Source: Deinococcus sonorensis KR-87 (lineage in GTDB: Bacteria > Deinococcota > Deinococci > Deinococcales > Deinococcaceae). Taken from it: 64,000 nt of DNA. This document shows positions 54,633-63,688 of this stretch, piece by piece. Location of the stretch: assembly GCF_040256395.1 (NCBI RefSeq), contig NZ_CP158299.1, positions 774,001-838,000 on the forward strand, written 5' to 3'. Positions within the stretch are counted from its first letter, which is position 1, and each line of letters begins with the position of its first letter. The position numbers and the translations under genes were made by a program. Under the pieces are notes generated by a model, which was not told the DNA's origin, did not search any database, and saw only the letters and a program-made list of their open reading frames with translations.

Positions 54633-54872
54633 ATGAACAGAGCCCTCATCGCAGTCGTCCCCACGGAGCCCACCCTCTACGACGTGGACTGTGCCTGGGT
54701 CCCCGGCACCACAGACCGCATCCGGTTCACCATTGACCGGACCCGGCAGGTGCGCGAGCTGGCGGCGCAGCGTCTGTCCAGCATGTTCGGTCGTAGCCTG
54801 ATGGACCAGTTGTACCTCAAGGGCCGCGCCCGCCTGCGCCTGAGCGAACAGCAGTTGCTGGAACTCGCGTAA
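54633..54872 (+). CDS. Uncharacterised 79-residue protein
   Basis: Not recognised. MNRALIAVVPTEPTLYDVDC begins the protein; a basic amphipathic helix (VRELAAQRLSSMFGRSLMDQ) and LKGRARLRLSEQQLLELA follow. A good ribosome site (AAGGAG, 6 nt spacing) supports it as a real gene. There is no signal peptide. Confidence 0.6.
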   Translation: MNRALIAVVPTEPTLYDVDCAWVPGTTDRIRFTIDRTRQVRELAAQRLSSMFGRSLMDQLYLKGRARLRLSEQQLLELA

Positions 54873-54924
54873 CCTTCTCCCCTGCAGCCGTCACCTTCCC
54901 GGGTGGCGGCTGCTACCGTGCAGC

Positions 54925-56034
54925 ATGACCAACTTCACCTCCCCTGACCCGGAAGCGCTGCTCCACGACCTGCGGCAACTTGTGCTGCTCGAATCACCGT
55001 CCGATGACCCGGTGGCCATCCTGCGCGTGCAGGACGTGGTGGAGGGCTGGATGCGTGGCCTGGGCGCCGAGACGCACGCCCTGCCGGGCGGAGTGCGCCG
55101 CTTCCTGCTCGGCCCGCAGCAGCGCCCGGTGCTGATCCTGATGCATGCCGACACGGTGTGGCCGCACGGCACGCTGGAGAGCATGCCCTGGCGGGTGGAC
55201 GGCGAACGCGTCTACGGCCCCGGCACCTACGACATGAAGGGCGGCATCGTGAGCGTCCGGCACGCCCTGATGCTTCTGAACGGCCAGTGGCCGCAGGGCG
55301 GCATCGAGGTGCTGCTGACCGCCGACGAGGAGGTGGGGTCGCTGCTGAGCCGCCCCCACATCGAGGCGGCGGCCCGGCGCGCCCGCTGCGTGCTGGTGGT
55401 GGAGCCGCCGGTGGCCGACAGCCACGCGCTCAAGACCGGGCGCAAGGGCGTCGGCCTGTACACGCTGCGGGTGACGGGCGTGGCGGCCCACGCGGGCAAC
55501 AAGCCGGAAGAGGGCGCCAGCGCCATCACAGAAGCGGCGCGGGCGGTGCTGGCCGTGCAGGCGCTGGCCGACCCGGCGGCCGGCACCACCGTGAGTGTGG
55601 GGCGCATTCGTGGCGGCGGCGCGGTCAACGTGATTCCGGCGCACGCTGAGTTCGATACCGACGTGCGGGTCTCCACGCTGGCCGAGGCCGCGCGGGTGCA
55701 GCAGGGCTTCGAGCAGCTGCGGCCCCACGACCCACGCGTGCGCTTTGAACTGGGCGGCGGCCTGAACCGCCCTCCCTTCGAGCGCGGAGAGGGCACGGCG
55801 CGGCTGTACGCCCAGGCCGAGCGGCAGGCGCGGAGTCTGGGCCTGCCGCTGAGCGAGGCGTTCGTGGGCGGCGGCTCGGACGGCAACTTCACGGCGCCGC
55901 TCTGCCCCACCCTGGACGGCCTGGGCGCGCCGGGCGACGGCGCCCACGCCGCCCACGAGCACGTGCGGCTGGACCGCTGGCCGCAGCACATTCAGCTGCT
56001 GACAGCGCTGATTAGCGACTGCGGGGTAGATTAA
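54925..56034 (+). CDS. M20-family metallopeptidase, carboxypeptidase G2-like
   Basis: A 369-residue zinc peptidase/deacylase. Metal ligands are visible: His in LMHADTVWPHG, Asp in YGPGTYDMKGGIV, Glu-Glu in TADEEVGS, Glu in VVEPPVAD and His near the end in AHEHVRLDR. The dimerisation domain is ~175-285. It could hydrolyse N-acyl amino acids or peptides. TACCGT (54914-54919), 5 nt before the ATG, suggests a leaderless transcript. Confidence 0.9.
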   Translation: MTNFTSPDPEALLHDLRQLVLLESPSDDPVAILRVQDVVEGWMRGLGAETHALPGGVRRFLLGPQQRPVLILMHADTVWPHGTLESMPWRVDGERVYGPGTYDMKGGIVSVRHALMLLNGQWPQGGIEVLLTADEEVGSLLSRPHIEAAARRARCVLVVEPPVADSHALKTGRKGVGLYTLRVTGVAAHAGNKPEEGASAITEAARAVLAVQALADPAAGTTVSVGRIRGGGAVNVIPAHAEFDTDVRVSTLAEAARVQQGFEQLRPHDPRVRFELGGGLNRPPFERGEGTARLYAQAERQARSLGLPLSEAFVGGGSDGNFTAPLCPTLDGLGAPGDGAHAAHEHVRLDRWPQHIQLLTALISDCGVD

Positions 56035-56037
56035 GGC

Positions 56038-56337
56038 ATGTTCTTCCGCAAGAAGCCGGCCAACATTTATGTCAAGGAAGAGGCTCAGGGCATCTACCGG
56101 CTGCGGGTCCGGACCACGGCGCACGGCGACACGGTGGACCTGCGCTTCACCCGGGCGGCCCACATCGGGGTGGATGACGACGGCGGCTACGTGTTCCGCA
56201 AGGCCATCCTGAGCAGCCAGCACCTGGACCGCGGGGAGGTGGTGGTGCGCTTCGACAGGCGCTACACCGTCCTGGAAACGCAGGTGACCGGGGGCGAACT
56301 GGTGCCGTTCCGCGAGTGGGAAGACCCCCGCTCCTAG
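56038..56337 (+). CDS. Uncharacterised 99-residue protein
   Basis: Not recognised. It is basic with beta-strand-like stretches (QGIYRLRVRTTAHGDTVDLR, VVVRFDRRYTVLETQV). It starts 3 bases after the M20 stop, so it is probably in the same operon. No signal peptide or membrane helix. Confidence 0.6.
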   Translation: MFFRKKPANIYVKEEAQGIYRLRVRTTAHGDTVDLRFTRAAHIGVDDDGGYVFRKAILSSQHLDRGEVVVRFDRRYTVLETQVTGGELVPFREWEDPRS

Positions 56338-56340
56338 GCG

Positions 56341-56562
56341 TTACAGCAGGCCGCCACCCAGGAACAGCCGCAGCGCTGCCAGTGCCAGCACCACCACGTT
56401 GAGCGTGGTGCCGCCGCGCTGGCGGCTCATCACGCCCAGAATCAGGCCGACAATGCCCAGCGGCAGCGTGATAAACCAGTTGGTCCAGCCGAGCAGCGGC
56501 AGAAAGCCCACCACCAGGCCCAGCGCCGCCAGCACGCCAAAGACGATCGAGATCAGGTTCAT
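56341..56562 (-). CDS. Small two-helix membrane protein
   Basis: A 73-residue hydrophobic protein, MNLISIVFGVLAALGLVVGF then LGWTNWFITLPLGIVGLILG and LNVVVLALAALRLFLGGGLL, giving two to three membrane helices. It converges on the preceding gene, with 3 bases between stops. Function unknown. No promoter element fully matches the leaderless pattern. Confidence 0.6.
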   Translation of the reverse strand: MNLISIVFGVLAALGLVVGFLPLLGWTNWFITLPLGIVGLILGVMSRQRGGTTLNVVVLALAALRLFLGGGLL

Positions 56563-56631
56563 GCCTTCAGGTACGCGGAGGACGCCTGCAGGGTTGCGCG
56601 GCCCGGCCTCCGGTGGTGAATACTGAGCCCC

Positions 56632-57858
56632 ATGACCACAGCGACCGGGCTCAGCTTCGATCAGAAACTCGCCAATTACGCCGACCTGCTGGTGCGGGTG
56701 GGGGTGAACCTGCAGCCGGGCGGCCGGCTCTTCATCTGGGCTCCCCTGGACGGCGCCCCGCTGGCACGGCTGGTCGTGGAGCGTGCCTGGGCAATCGGTG
56801 CGCTGGCGGTCACGGTGGAGTACCAGGACGAGCGGCTGTCGCGCCTGATGTACGACCACGCCCCCGAAGCGGCGCTGGACTACGCGCCGACCTGGAAGCT
56901 CGACGAGCCGATGCACCAGGTCGATGAGGGCTACAGCTTTCTGACCATTATGGGCAGCGATCCGGACCTGCTGGCCGGGGCCGATCAGGAGCGGATCGCC
57001 CGCCACAGCCGGGTGATGGCCCAGCTGTACCGGCCGTTCAATGAACGCTTCAGCACCTTCGAGGTCAACTGGAGCGTGGGCGCGATGCCGGTGCCGAGCT
57101 GGGCCGCACGAGTGTTCCCCGACCTCCCGCCGGAGCAGGCGATCCAGGCCCTGTGGGAGGCCATCTTCGTCACGAGCCGCGCCGATCAGCCGGACCCGGT
57201 GGCGGCCTGGCAGGCACATGTGGCGCAGCTGGCCCGGGTGCGGGAGCACCTGAATGGCCGCCAGTACCGTGCCCTGCACTTTCGGAATGCCCACAGTGAC
57301 CTGGAGGTCGGACTGGCCGACGGTCACATCTGGGCCGGGGGCGCCGGACCGGCCCAGAATGGCGTCGTGGGCGTACCGAACCTGCCGACCGACGAGGTGT
57401 TCACCGCGCCTCACCGCGACCGGGTGAACGGCACCGTGCGGGCCAGCAAGCCACTGAGCACCCGTGGAACGCTGATCGAGGACATTCAGGTGCGCTTTGA
57501 ACACGGACGGGTGGTGGAGGCCACCGCCAGCCGCGGCCAGGACGTCCTGACCGCCCTGCTCGACACCGACGAGGGCGCCCGGCACATCGGTGAGATCGCG
57601 CTGGTCGAGCACGACTCGCCGGTGGCCCGCACCGGGCTGCTCTTCTACAACACGCTCTTTGACGAGAACGCGGCCAGTCACATTGCGCTGGGGCGCGCCT
57701 ATCCATTCACGGTCGAGGGGGATCTGAAGGCGGCGGGCGGCAACGACAGCCTGATCCACGTGGACTGGATGATCGGCACACCCGACACGGACGTGGATGG
57801 CCTGCGTGACGACGGCAGCCGGGAGCCGGTGATGCGCGGCGGCAAGTGGGCCTTCTGA
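56632..57858 (+). CDS. M29-family aminopeptidase (AmpS/AmpT-like)
   Basis: A 408-residue metal-dependent aminopeptidase, acting on N-terminal residues in the cytosol. Metal ligands fit the family: Glu in NLPTDEVFTAPHRD, Glu in IALVEHDSPVARTG, His in ENAASHIALGRAYPF and Asp in HVDWMIGTPD. AATACT precedes the ATG at the leaderless distance (7 nt) but misses the first T. The nearest known relative is the Thermus aminopeptidase T. Confidence 0.92.
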   Translation: MTTATGLSFDQKLANYADLLVRVGVNLQPGGRLFIWAPLDGAPLARLVVERAWAIGALAVTVEYQDERLSRLMYDHAPEAALDYAPTWKLDEPMHQVDEGYSFLTIMGSDPDLLAGADQERIARHSRVMAQLYRPFNERFSTFEVNWSVGAMPVPSWAARVFPDLPPEQAIQALWEAIFVTSRADQPDPVAAWQAHVAQLARVREHLNGRQYRALHFRNAHSDLEVGLADGHIWAGGAGPAQNGVVGVPNLPTDEVFTAPHRDRVNGTVRASKPLSTRGTLIEDIQVRFEHGRVVEATASRGQDVLTALLDTDEGARHIGEIALVEHDSPVARTGLLFYNTLFDENAASHIALGRAYPFTVEGDLKAAGGNDSLIHVDWMIGTPDTDVDGLRDDGSREPVMRGGKWAF

Positions 57859-58122
57859 GCCGGCCGCTTCAGGCTTTCTTCATTTCAGCCGCACCGTCGG
57901 GGACGCTCAGAAGCGATTCGTGAAAGTTAGCTATAGTCCTGTACAAATCCAACTCCGTCTGGGCAGGAATGAACCAGGCAGGTTTTCGGCCTGCCGGGGC
58001 ATCTGAACTCTCCAGCGGTGGCCGGTCCCACCGGCCTCATTCATGACGGCGCAATTCCACAGACCCCGCAGCAGCGCACGGCTCCGGGCGGGTTCGCCAG
58101 TTAAAGCTGTTCAGGAGGCAAC
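57859..58122 (+). promoter_or_regulatory. Structured leader of the lipoprotein-subtilase operon
   Basis: A 264-base gap. TATAGT near 57936 is a possible -10. Two hairpins follow: GGCAGG/CCTGCC (57977-57995, 7-nt loop) and GGCCGGT/ACCGGCC (58020-58036, 3-nt loop). AGGAGG precedes the start codon. No known riboswitch class was recognised. Confidence 0.5.
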
Positions 58123-59739
58123 ATGAGGGATCAGGGCAAGGTACTGGGATTGATGGGCGTGGGGATGCTGTTGCTGACCGGATGTATGGGCAGCACGCCG
58201 CCCGAGGCGACCGTGAAGGTGAGTGGTACCGTGAGTGTGGCCCGCGCCGGCGAGGCGGTGGCCGGCGCCACCGTGAGCGTGGACGGCACCAAGGTCAGCA
58301 CGACCACCGACGCAAACGGACACTACAGCGTGGACGTGCCGGTCAGCCGGCATACGCTGGTGATCCACAAGGACGGTTACGCCAGCACGCGGGTCGAGAA
58401 CTTTACCACCACCGCGCCGCAGACGCTCGACGAGATCCTGCAGCGCAGCTTTGATCCGGACCTGCCCACCACGCCGCCCACCGTGACGCTAAGTCGCCAG
58501 ACGCTGGACGCCAAGGGCAAGGTGACCAGCGAAGTCCCGCTGAAGGACGGCGACACGATTGATGTCACGGGCGACAAGCCGCTGGACCTCAACGTGGGCG
58601 TCAAGACCACCACCGCCTCGCCCGACGTGAATGGCGTGTACGGCGGCATCGCTTCGCTGGAGGTGGACGCGGGCAGTTCCGGCTTCCTGAATGCCGGCCG
58701 GACCCGGTCACTGAACCTGACGCCCAGCGGCAACGACACCTTCACCTTCACGGCCAGCGACTTCGCTGCCTTCAAGGGCACGGTGGACCTGCACGTCAGC
58801 ATGTACGACTTCAACGGCAACCGCACCCACGTCATCCGGCACCTGAAGCTCAATACGGTGGCCAACGCTGGCGCGCTGGTGGCTCCCACCAAGGTGGCCC
58901 CCACCGCCATCACTTTCGCCGACACCGCCACCTACGGCGCGCTGGGCAAGAATCCTCAGACCGCCACCCTGCTCAAGCGCTGGGTGCAGACCCACGACAG
59001 CGCCGCCCTGAAGGCGCTGAGCAGCACGGCCCGCAGCACCACCGGCCGCCTGACCCCGCAGGCGGCTCCCACCGGCACCGTGATGTGGGTGGACGTGAAC
59101 TTCGAGTACACCGGCACGGCCGCGCCACGCACCTTCGAGCTCGACCGCTCGCTGGACGGCGGCAAGACCTACACCAAGGTGCTTAGCGCCACGCCCGCCA
59201 AAGCGATGGTGGACCCCAAGGACGCCAGCGCCGGCTACGTGCTGCGTGACAACAGCTCGCAGCTGACCCCCGGCGTCAAGACCACGTACCGGGTGCGGGC
59301 CGTCAGCGACGCGGGCACCAAGGACTCTGATGAAAAGAGCGTCACGCCGCTGGGCCGTTACTCGGTAGAGCTGCTGAGCCCAGGCCAGGCCGACACCGGT
59401 GTGGACACCGCCCCGATCTTCCGCTGGCGCACCAGCGGGGCCAGCGACGTCGAGAACCTGCTGTTGCTGGTAGAGGACCGCACCCAGGCGGAAGGCAACT
59501 CCGATCAGTGGCTCAGCGATGTGTCGGGCATGAACTCAGCCACCTACGACTTCGACGGCTCGGCCCTAACCAAGTACCTGCAGCCGTTCCACGCTTACGA
59601 CTGGCAGATGGCGGCCGTGACCAATTCCAAGGACAACACCGCCTTCTCCGTCGGGGCCGACTTCTTCAACCTATTCGGCGTGACGGCCAATCCGATCGAG
59701 CGTGGCCCTGTCAACGAGTTCGTGACCGGAGGATACTGA
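58123..59739 (+). CDS. Secreted lipoprotein with carboxypeptidase-regulatory-like and FN3-like domains
   Basis: A 538-residue lipoprotein. The lipobox is LLLTGC (Cys ~21). A carboxypeptidase-regulatory-like beta-sandwich follows (~30-100: AVAGATVSVDGTKVSTTTDA then GHYSVDVPVSRHTLVIHKDG). The remainder is beta-rich with a FN3-like part near 330-430 (VDVNFEYTGTAAPRTFELDR). No catalytic motif is seen; adhesion or substrate binding is a reasonable guess. It ends one base before the subtilase start codon, so the two are co-transcribed. Confidence 0.75.
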   Translation: MRDQGKVLGLMGVGMLLLTGCMGSTPPEATVKVSGTVSVARAGEAVAGATVSVDGTKVSTTTDANGHYSVDVPVSRHTLVIHKDGYASTRVENFTTTAPQTLDEILQRSFDPDLPTTPPTVTLSRQTLDAKGKVTSEVPLKDGDTIDVTGDKPLDLNVGVKTTTASPDVNGVYGGIASLEVDAGSSGFLNAGRTRSLNLTPSGNDTFTFTASDFAAFKGTVDLHVSMYDFNGNRTHVIRHLKLNTVANAGALVAPTKVAPTAITFADTATYGALGKNPQTATLLKRWVQTHDSAALKALSSTARSTTGRLTPQAAPTGTVMWVDVNFEYTGTAAPRTFELDRSLDGGKTYTKVLSATPAKAMVDPKDASAGYVLRDNSSQLTPGVKTTYRVRAVSDAGTKDSDEKSVTPLGRYSVELLSPGQADTGVDTAPIFRWRTSGASDVENLLLLVEDRTQAEGNSDQWLSDVSGMNSATYDFDGSALTKYLQPFHAYDWQMAAVTNSKDNTAFSVGADFFNLFGVTANPIERGPVNEFVTGGY

Positions 59740-62261
59740 TGAACCGTGTGCATACGAAGAAACTGGGCAACCTTTCATTGGCCCTGACCCTGCTGCTGGC
59801 CGCTTGTGGACAGAGCAGCGTGACGACCGTTCGACCCGTCCCCACCGACTCAAAATTCACGTTAGACCCCACCCGCAGCTTTCAGACCGGGCAGGTGGTG
59901 GTGGGGCTACCTGACGGCGTGAGCGCCGCCGCCGCCGCCGCCACCGTAGGTGGTCAGGTGCTGCGCGAGATGCCGGCCCTGCACGCCGCCCTGATCCGGC
60001 TGCCGGATGGCCTAAGCGTGAACAAGGCCGTGCATGCCTACGCGGCGGCCGGCAGCGTCCGCTATGCCGAGCCGAACTACCTGATGACCACGCCGGAGCG
60101 TTCCAGCCACACGGCGCAGGCGCTGAGCGCGGCCTCTCTTGCGCCGCAGGCGGTCGCCACTACCCTCAACGACCCGCAGCTGGGCAAGCAGTGGTTCCTG
60201 AAGAACATGGGCGCCTACAAGGCCTGGGAGACCGCCACTGGCAAGGGCATCCGCATTGGGGTGGCCGACGAGGACATTGACCGCAACCACCCAGACTTGA
60301 AAGCCAACATCGTTTATCCAGGGTACGACAGCCCCAACGACAAGCTGATCACGCCCACTACCGCCTACGACGGCGTGGGCGAACACGGTACCTGGGTGGC
60401 CGGCACCGCGGCCGCCGTGGGCAACAACGGCATCGGTGGCGCGGGTGTAGCGTACCAGGCCAGCATCGTGCCCATCACCATCACCCACGACGCCACCGGC
60501 GCCAGCAGTGTGGACTCGGCCTACGCTTTTTTATGGGCCGTGGTGGGCCCGGACGGCAAGGCCCCGGGCGAGACCGGCGACACCGACACGCCTGCCGGGC
60601 ACAACGGCTACGTGGACGTCCTGAACTACTCGTTCGGCGGAAGCGACTACAGTCAACTCGACAAGGAAGCGGTCGACTACGTGCTGAGCAACGGCGTGGT
60701 GTTCGTGACCTCTGCCGGTAACACGCCCACCACCGGACCGGCCAGTCCCGCATGGACCCCCGGTGCCATCAGCGTCGCCGCCACCACCCCTTACAACGAG
60801 CGCACTGGGTTCTCGAACCGGGGCTCGCATATCACGGTGGCCGCGCCCGGGCAAAACATGTGGCTCACCACCCTGCGGACCAACGTGAGCAACCCGGACG
60901 AAGCCAACTACTCGTACGTGGACGGCACCAGCTTCTCCAGTCCAGCCACCGCCGGCACGATTGCCCTGATTCTGCAGGCTTCGGCCACCAAGAACCCGGA
61001 CGGCAGCGTGGCCAAGATCACGCTGACTCCGGCCCAAGTGCGCCATCTCTTGGAAGACACCGCCTTCAAGCCCACAGGCAGCTATAGCATTGATACCGGC
61101 AATGGTGTGGTGCGCGCCGACGCCGCGGTGGCGGCTGCCTCCAAGGCGGACGTGGCCACGACCACTGAAAAAGGCGTGAACGTCACCCTGAAGTTCGTGG
61201 CGTCCAGCAACACGGCCGTGAGTATCCCGCTGGTCGGGGTGACCATGGTGGGCGGCAAGCGGCCCGATCAGCTGCTGTACGCCCAGTCGGCGGCCGGTAA
61301 CGCCTTCTTCCCCACCGGTATTGCCTCGTTCCGCGAGATTGACGCAGGCGATTACCAGCTGTATGCCTCCGGGCCGCGCACAGTGGTGGTGGGAGGCAAC
61401 GCGGGGGTCGCCTCTGCGACTTTGTCCCTGGCCCCGGGCGAGAGCCTTGCCAAGGCGGTGCAGCTCCCGATCACCCTCCCTACCGACAGCAACGAGCCGA
61501 ATAACACCCGGGCCACTGCCACTGCCATCGATTATGGGCAAGTGCAGGACGGGGTACTGGCAGAAACCGACACCGACCTGTACAAGTTCACAGGTACGGC
61601 AGGCGACAAAGCCTCCATCAATACCTTAACCAACGGTCTAAGCCGCTACATTGATAGCGGCCCAGACCTGCGGCTTCAGGTGTTGGATGCCAGCGGCACA
61701 GTGGTGGCTACCAACGACGACCAGCGCAGCGGTGTAAGCGATGCTGCCTTGGATTACACCATCCCCACCACTGGCACTTACTACATCAAAGTGGACGACC
61801 AGAACGGCGGCACGCCCGTAAACTCTTACTGGGTCAGCCTGAGCAAACGGGCCGGCTCGGAGACCGAGCCGAACGGCAGCGGCACGGTGAAGGGCGCGGC
61901 TTTCAGCAACGTGGACTTCAGCAAGGCCAACGTCCTGGGCATGGGCCAGGCGCTTGATGCGAGTATCGGGACAGCCAGCGACGTGGACGTCTATACCTTC
62001 AACGGTACCACCGGCCAGCAGATCGTGGCTGACATCAACGCCTCAGTGAGCGGCAAGCCCGACACCGTCATGGCCCTGTACCGCAAGGGAACCGGTACGG
62101 CCCCGACGCTGATCACTGGCAACGACGACAGCACGTCCACAGACTCCACTATCGAGGCCAAACTGCCGTCTAACGACACCTATTACCTGGTGGTAGGCGC
62201 ATTTACTAACAGCACCCAGAGCAGCAGCGGCGACTACCGCATCAGCCTCGACCAGCGCTGA
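59739..62261 (+). CDS. S8 subtilisin-like serine protease, lipoprotein with two PPC domains
   Basis: An 840-residue secreted endopeptidase. Lipobox LLLAAC (Cys23). An I9-like propeptide (~45-115) precedes the S8 domain (~150-460). The triad residues are Asp in IGVADEDIDRNHPDL (the usual DTG is changed to DED), His in GEHGTWVAGTAAA and Ser in VDGTSFSSPATAGT, with oxyanion Asn in LNYSFGGSD. Two C-terminal PPC-type domains follow (NEPNNTRATATAI; TEPNGSGTVKGAA). GGAGG 6 nt before the ATG is inside the upstream gene. The last third is slightly less GC-rich than its neighbours. Confidence 0.9.
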   Translation: MNRVHTKKLGNLSLALTLLLAACGQSSVTTVRPVPTDSKFTLDPTRSFQTGQVVVGLPDGVSAAAAAATVGGQVLREMPALHAALIRLPDGLSVNKAVHAYAAAGSVRYAEPNYLMTTPERSSHTAQALSAASLAPQAVATTLNDPQLGKQWFLKNMGAYKAWETATGKGIRIGVADEDIDRNHPDLKANIVYPGYDSPNDKLITPTTAYDGVGEHGTWVAGTAAAVGNNGIGGAGVAYQASIVPITITHDATGASSVDSAYAFLWAVVGPDGKAPGETGDTDTPAGHNGYVDVLNYSFGGSDYSQLDKEAVDYVLSNGVVFVTSAGNTPTTGPASPAWTPGAISVAATTPYNERTGFSNRGSHITVAAPGQNMWLTTLRTNVSNPDEANYSYVDGTSFSSPATAGTIALILQASATKNPDGSVAKITLTPAQVRHLLEDTAFKPTGSYSIDTGNGVVRADAAVAAASKADVATTTEKGVNVTLKFVASSNTAVSIPLVGVTMVGGKRPDQLLYAQSAAGNAFFPTGIASFREIDAGDYQLYASGPRTVVVGGNAGVASATLSLAPGESLAKAVQLPITLPTDSNEPNNTRATATAIDYGQVQDGVLAETDTDLYKFTGTAGDKASINTLTNGLSRYIDSGPDLRLQVLDASGTVVATNDDQRSGVSDAALDYTIPTTGTYYIKVDDQNGGTPVNSYWVSLSKRAGSETEPNGSGTVKGAAFSNVDFSKANVLGMGQALDASIGTASDVDVYTFNGTTGQQIVADINASVSGKPDTVMALYRKGTGTAPTLITGNDDSTSTDSTIEAKLPSNDTYYLVVGAFTNSTQSSSGDYRISLDQR

Positions 62262-62280
62262 ACGGACAGGAACCGGAAGG

Positions 62281-62307
62281 GGGCGGGCCAGCTGGCCCGC
62301 CCCTTTT
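62281..62307 (+). terminator. Intrinsic terminator after subtilase
   Basis: Perfect palindrome GGGCGGGCCAG/CTGGCCCGCCC followed by CTTTT, 20 bases after the protease stop. The tight centre opens to a 4-nt loop. Confidence 0.85.
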
Positions 62308-62379
62308 GTCTGCTGCATGTCCCAACAGGTTCGGGATAAACAGGACGTTTTGCTCACCCCTGAAGTGTTAGCGTGAAGC

Positions 62380-63420
62380 ATGACTGCCGTGCAATCCACG
62401 CCGCGCGAGCTGCTGCTCAACCGCATCCAGAAAGACATCCCCATCACGGCGCGGCCTTACCGCGTGCTGGCCGAGGAGGTGGGTCTGACCGAGCAGGAGG
62501 CGTTGGCCATCCTGCGTGAGGTCAAGGCCGAGGGAGTGCTGCGGCAGGTCAGCGCCATCTTCGACACCCGGACGCTCGGCTATCAGAGCAGCCTGGTGGC
62601 CGCCGTCTACCCGGCCGATCAGCTGGACGCCGGTGCCGAGCTCGTCAACCAGCACCCGGGCGTGAGTCACAACTACCGCCGCAACCACGACTTCAACCTG
62701 TGGTACACCATCGCGGTACCGCCGGAGAGCGACCTGGAGCAGCACGTTCAGCGGCTGCACGAGCTGTCGGGCGCGCAGCTCACCCGCCTGATGCCGACCC
62801 TCCACCTGTTCAAGATCGGGGTGGAGTTCGACATGACCGGCAAGGAAGCCTGGAACGCCAAGGCCGCCCCGCAGTACACCAGCGCCCAGCGCAACATCGG
62901 CTACGCGGTCTCGGAGCTGGACCGGCGCTTCGTGCTGGAGTTCCAGAAGGACCTGCCGATCACCGAGGAGCCCTACGCGGACGCCTGCGCCGCGCTGGGG
63001 CTGAGCATTGAGGAGGTGGCCGCCCACGCCGAGAAGATGAAGGCAGCCGGTGCCCTGCGGCGCGTCTCGGCGGTGTTCCGCCACCAGTCGGCGGGCTTCA
63101 CCTTCAATGCCATGGGCGTATGGGCCGTGCCGCAGGATCAGGTGCAGGAGGTGGGGCAGGCGATGGCCGGCTTCAAGGCCGTGAGTCACTGCTACCTGCG
63201 CCCCACCTACCCCGAGTGGCCCTACACCATCTTCACCATGGTGCACGGACGCAGCAAGGAAGAAGCGTTCGGGAAGATCGAGGCCATTGAGCGCGAGGTG
63301 GCGCAGGGCGTGCCGTACGCCATCCTGTACAGCACCAAGGAGTACAAGAAGATTCGGCTGGAGTTCTACAAGCCGGAGTTCTACGAGTGGGAGGCGCGCG
63401 AGCTGGGCGTTCACGCCTGA
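62380..63420 (+). CDS. Fused siroheme decarboxylase-like (AhbA/AhbB, Lrp/AsnC fold) protein
   Basis: A 346-residue protein made of two tandem AsnC-like halves, each with a winged HTH (RIQKDIPITARPYRVLAEEV; EFQKDLPITEEPYADACAAL) and a ligand-binding domain. The HTH-following motifs are diagnostic of siroheme decarboxylases: VSHNYRRNHDFNLWYTI in half one (AhbB/NirD type) and VSHCYLRPTYPEWPYTIFTM in half two (AhbA/NirL type). Databases often label such proteins as AsnC regulators. TAGCGT lies 5 nt before the ATG (leaderless). Whether it makes heme or d1 heme intermediates here is unknown. Confidence 0.82.
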   Translation: MTAVQSTPRELLLNRIQKDIPITARPYRVLAEEVGLTEQEALAILREVKAEGVLRQVSAIFDTRTLGYQSSLVAAVYPADQLDAGAELVNQHPGVSHNYRRNHDFNLWYTIAVPPESDLEQHVQRLHELSGAQLTRLMPTLHLFKIGVEFDMTGKEAWNAKAAPQYTSAQRNIGYAVSELDRRFVLEFQKDLPITEEPYADACAALGLSIEEVAAHAEKMKAAGALRRVSAVFRHQSAGFTFNAMGVWAVPQDQVQEVGQAMAGFKAVSHCYLRPTYPEWPYTIFTMVHGRSKEEAFGKIEAIEREVAQGVPYAILYSTKEYKKIRLEFYKPEFYEWEARELGVHA

Positions 63421-63425
63421 CCGTG

Positions 63426-63460
63426 GGGGCGGTGGGGCTGCGTCCTGGCCCCACCGCCCC
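63426..63460 (+). terminator. Hairpin after the AhbA/B-like gene
   Basis: Perfect 13-bp stem GGGGCGGTGGGGC/GCCCCACCGCCCC with a 9-nt loop, 5 bases past the stop. It has no U tract; the tRNA promoter begins just after it. Confidence 0.65.
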
Positions 63461-63466
63461 GCGCGG

Positions 63467-63495
63467 TTGACAAGTCCCGGAACCGTTGCTAATCT
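63467..63495 (+). promoter_or_regulatory. tRNA-Ala promoter
   Basis: Consensus TTGACA (63467-63472) and TAATCT (63490-63495) with a 17-nt spacer, 12 nt before the mature tRNA 5' end. The strongest promoter in the window. Confidence 0.85.
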
Positions 63496-63507
63496 ATCTG
63501 AGCTTGT

Positions 63508-63583
<76 letters not shown>

Positions 63584-63590
63584 CAACGCA

Positions 63591-63618
63591 CCGGGAGGCC
63601 CTGAGGCCTCCCGGTTTT
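63591..63618 (+). terminator. Intrinsic terminator after tRNA-Ala
   Basis: Perfect 10-bp stem CCGGGAGGCC/GGCCTCCCGG with a CTGA loop followed by TTTT, 7 bases after the tRNA. Confidence 0.92.
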
Positions 63619-63688
63619 CTTTGCCGTCCAGTGCTGGGGTGCGCCATCTGGCGGAAGCGCCACTTCTTCTGCCCGGACACAATGAGGC

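Noticed and set aside
57859..58122. Cyclic-di-GMP or other known riboswitch in the lipoprotein-protease leader
   Set aside because: Hairpins are present but none of the conserved core sequences I know for riboswitch classes are.
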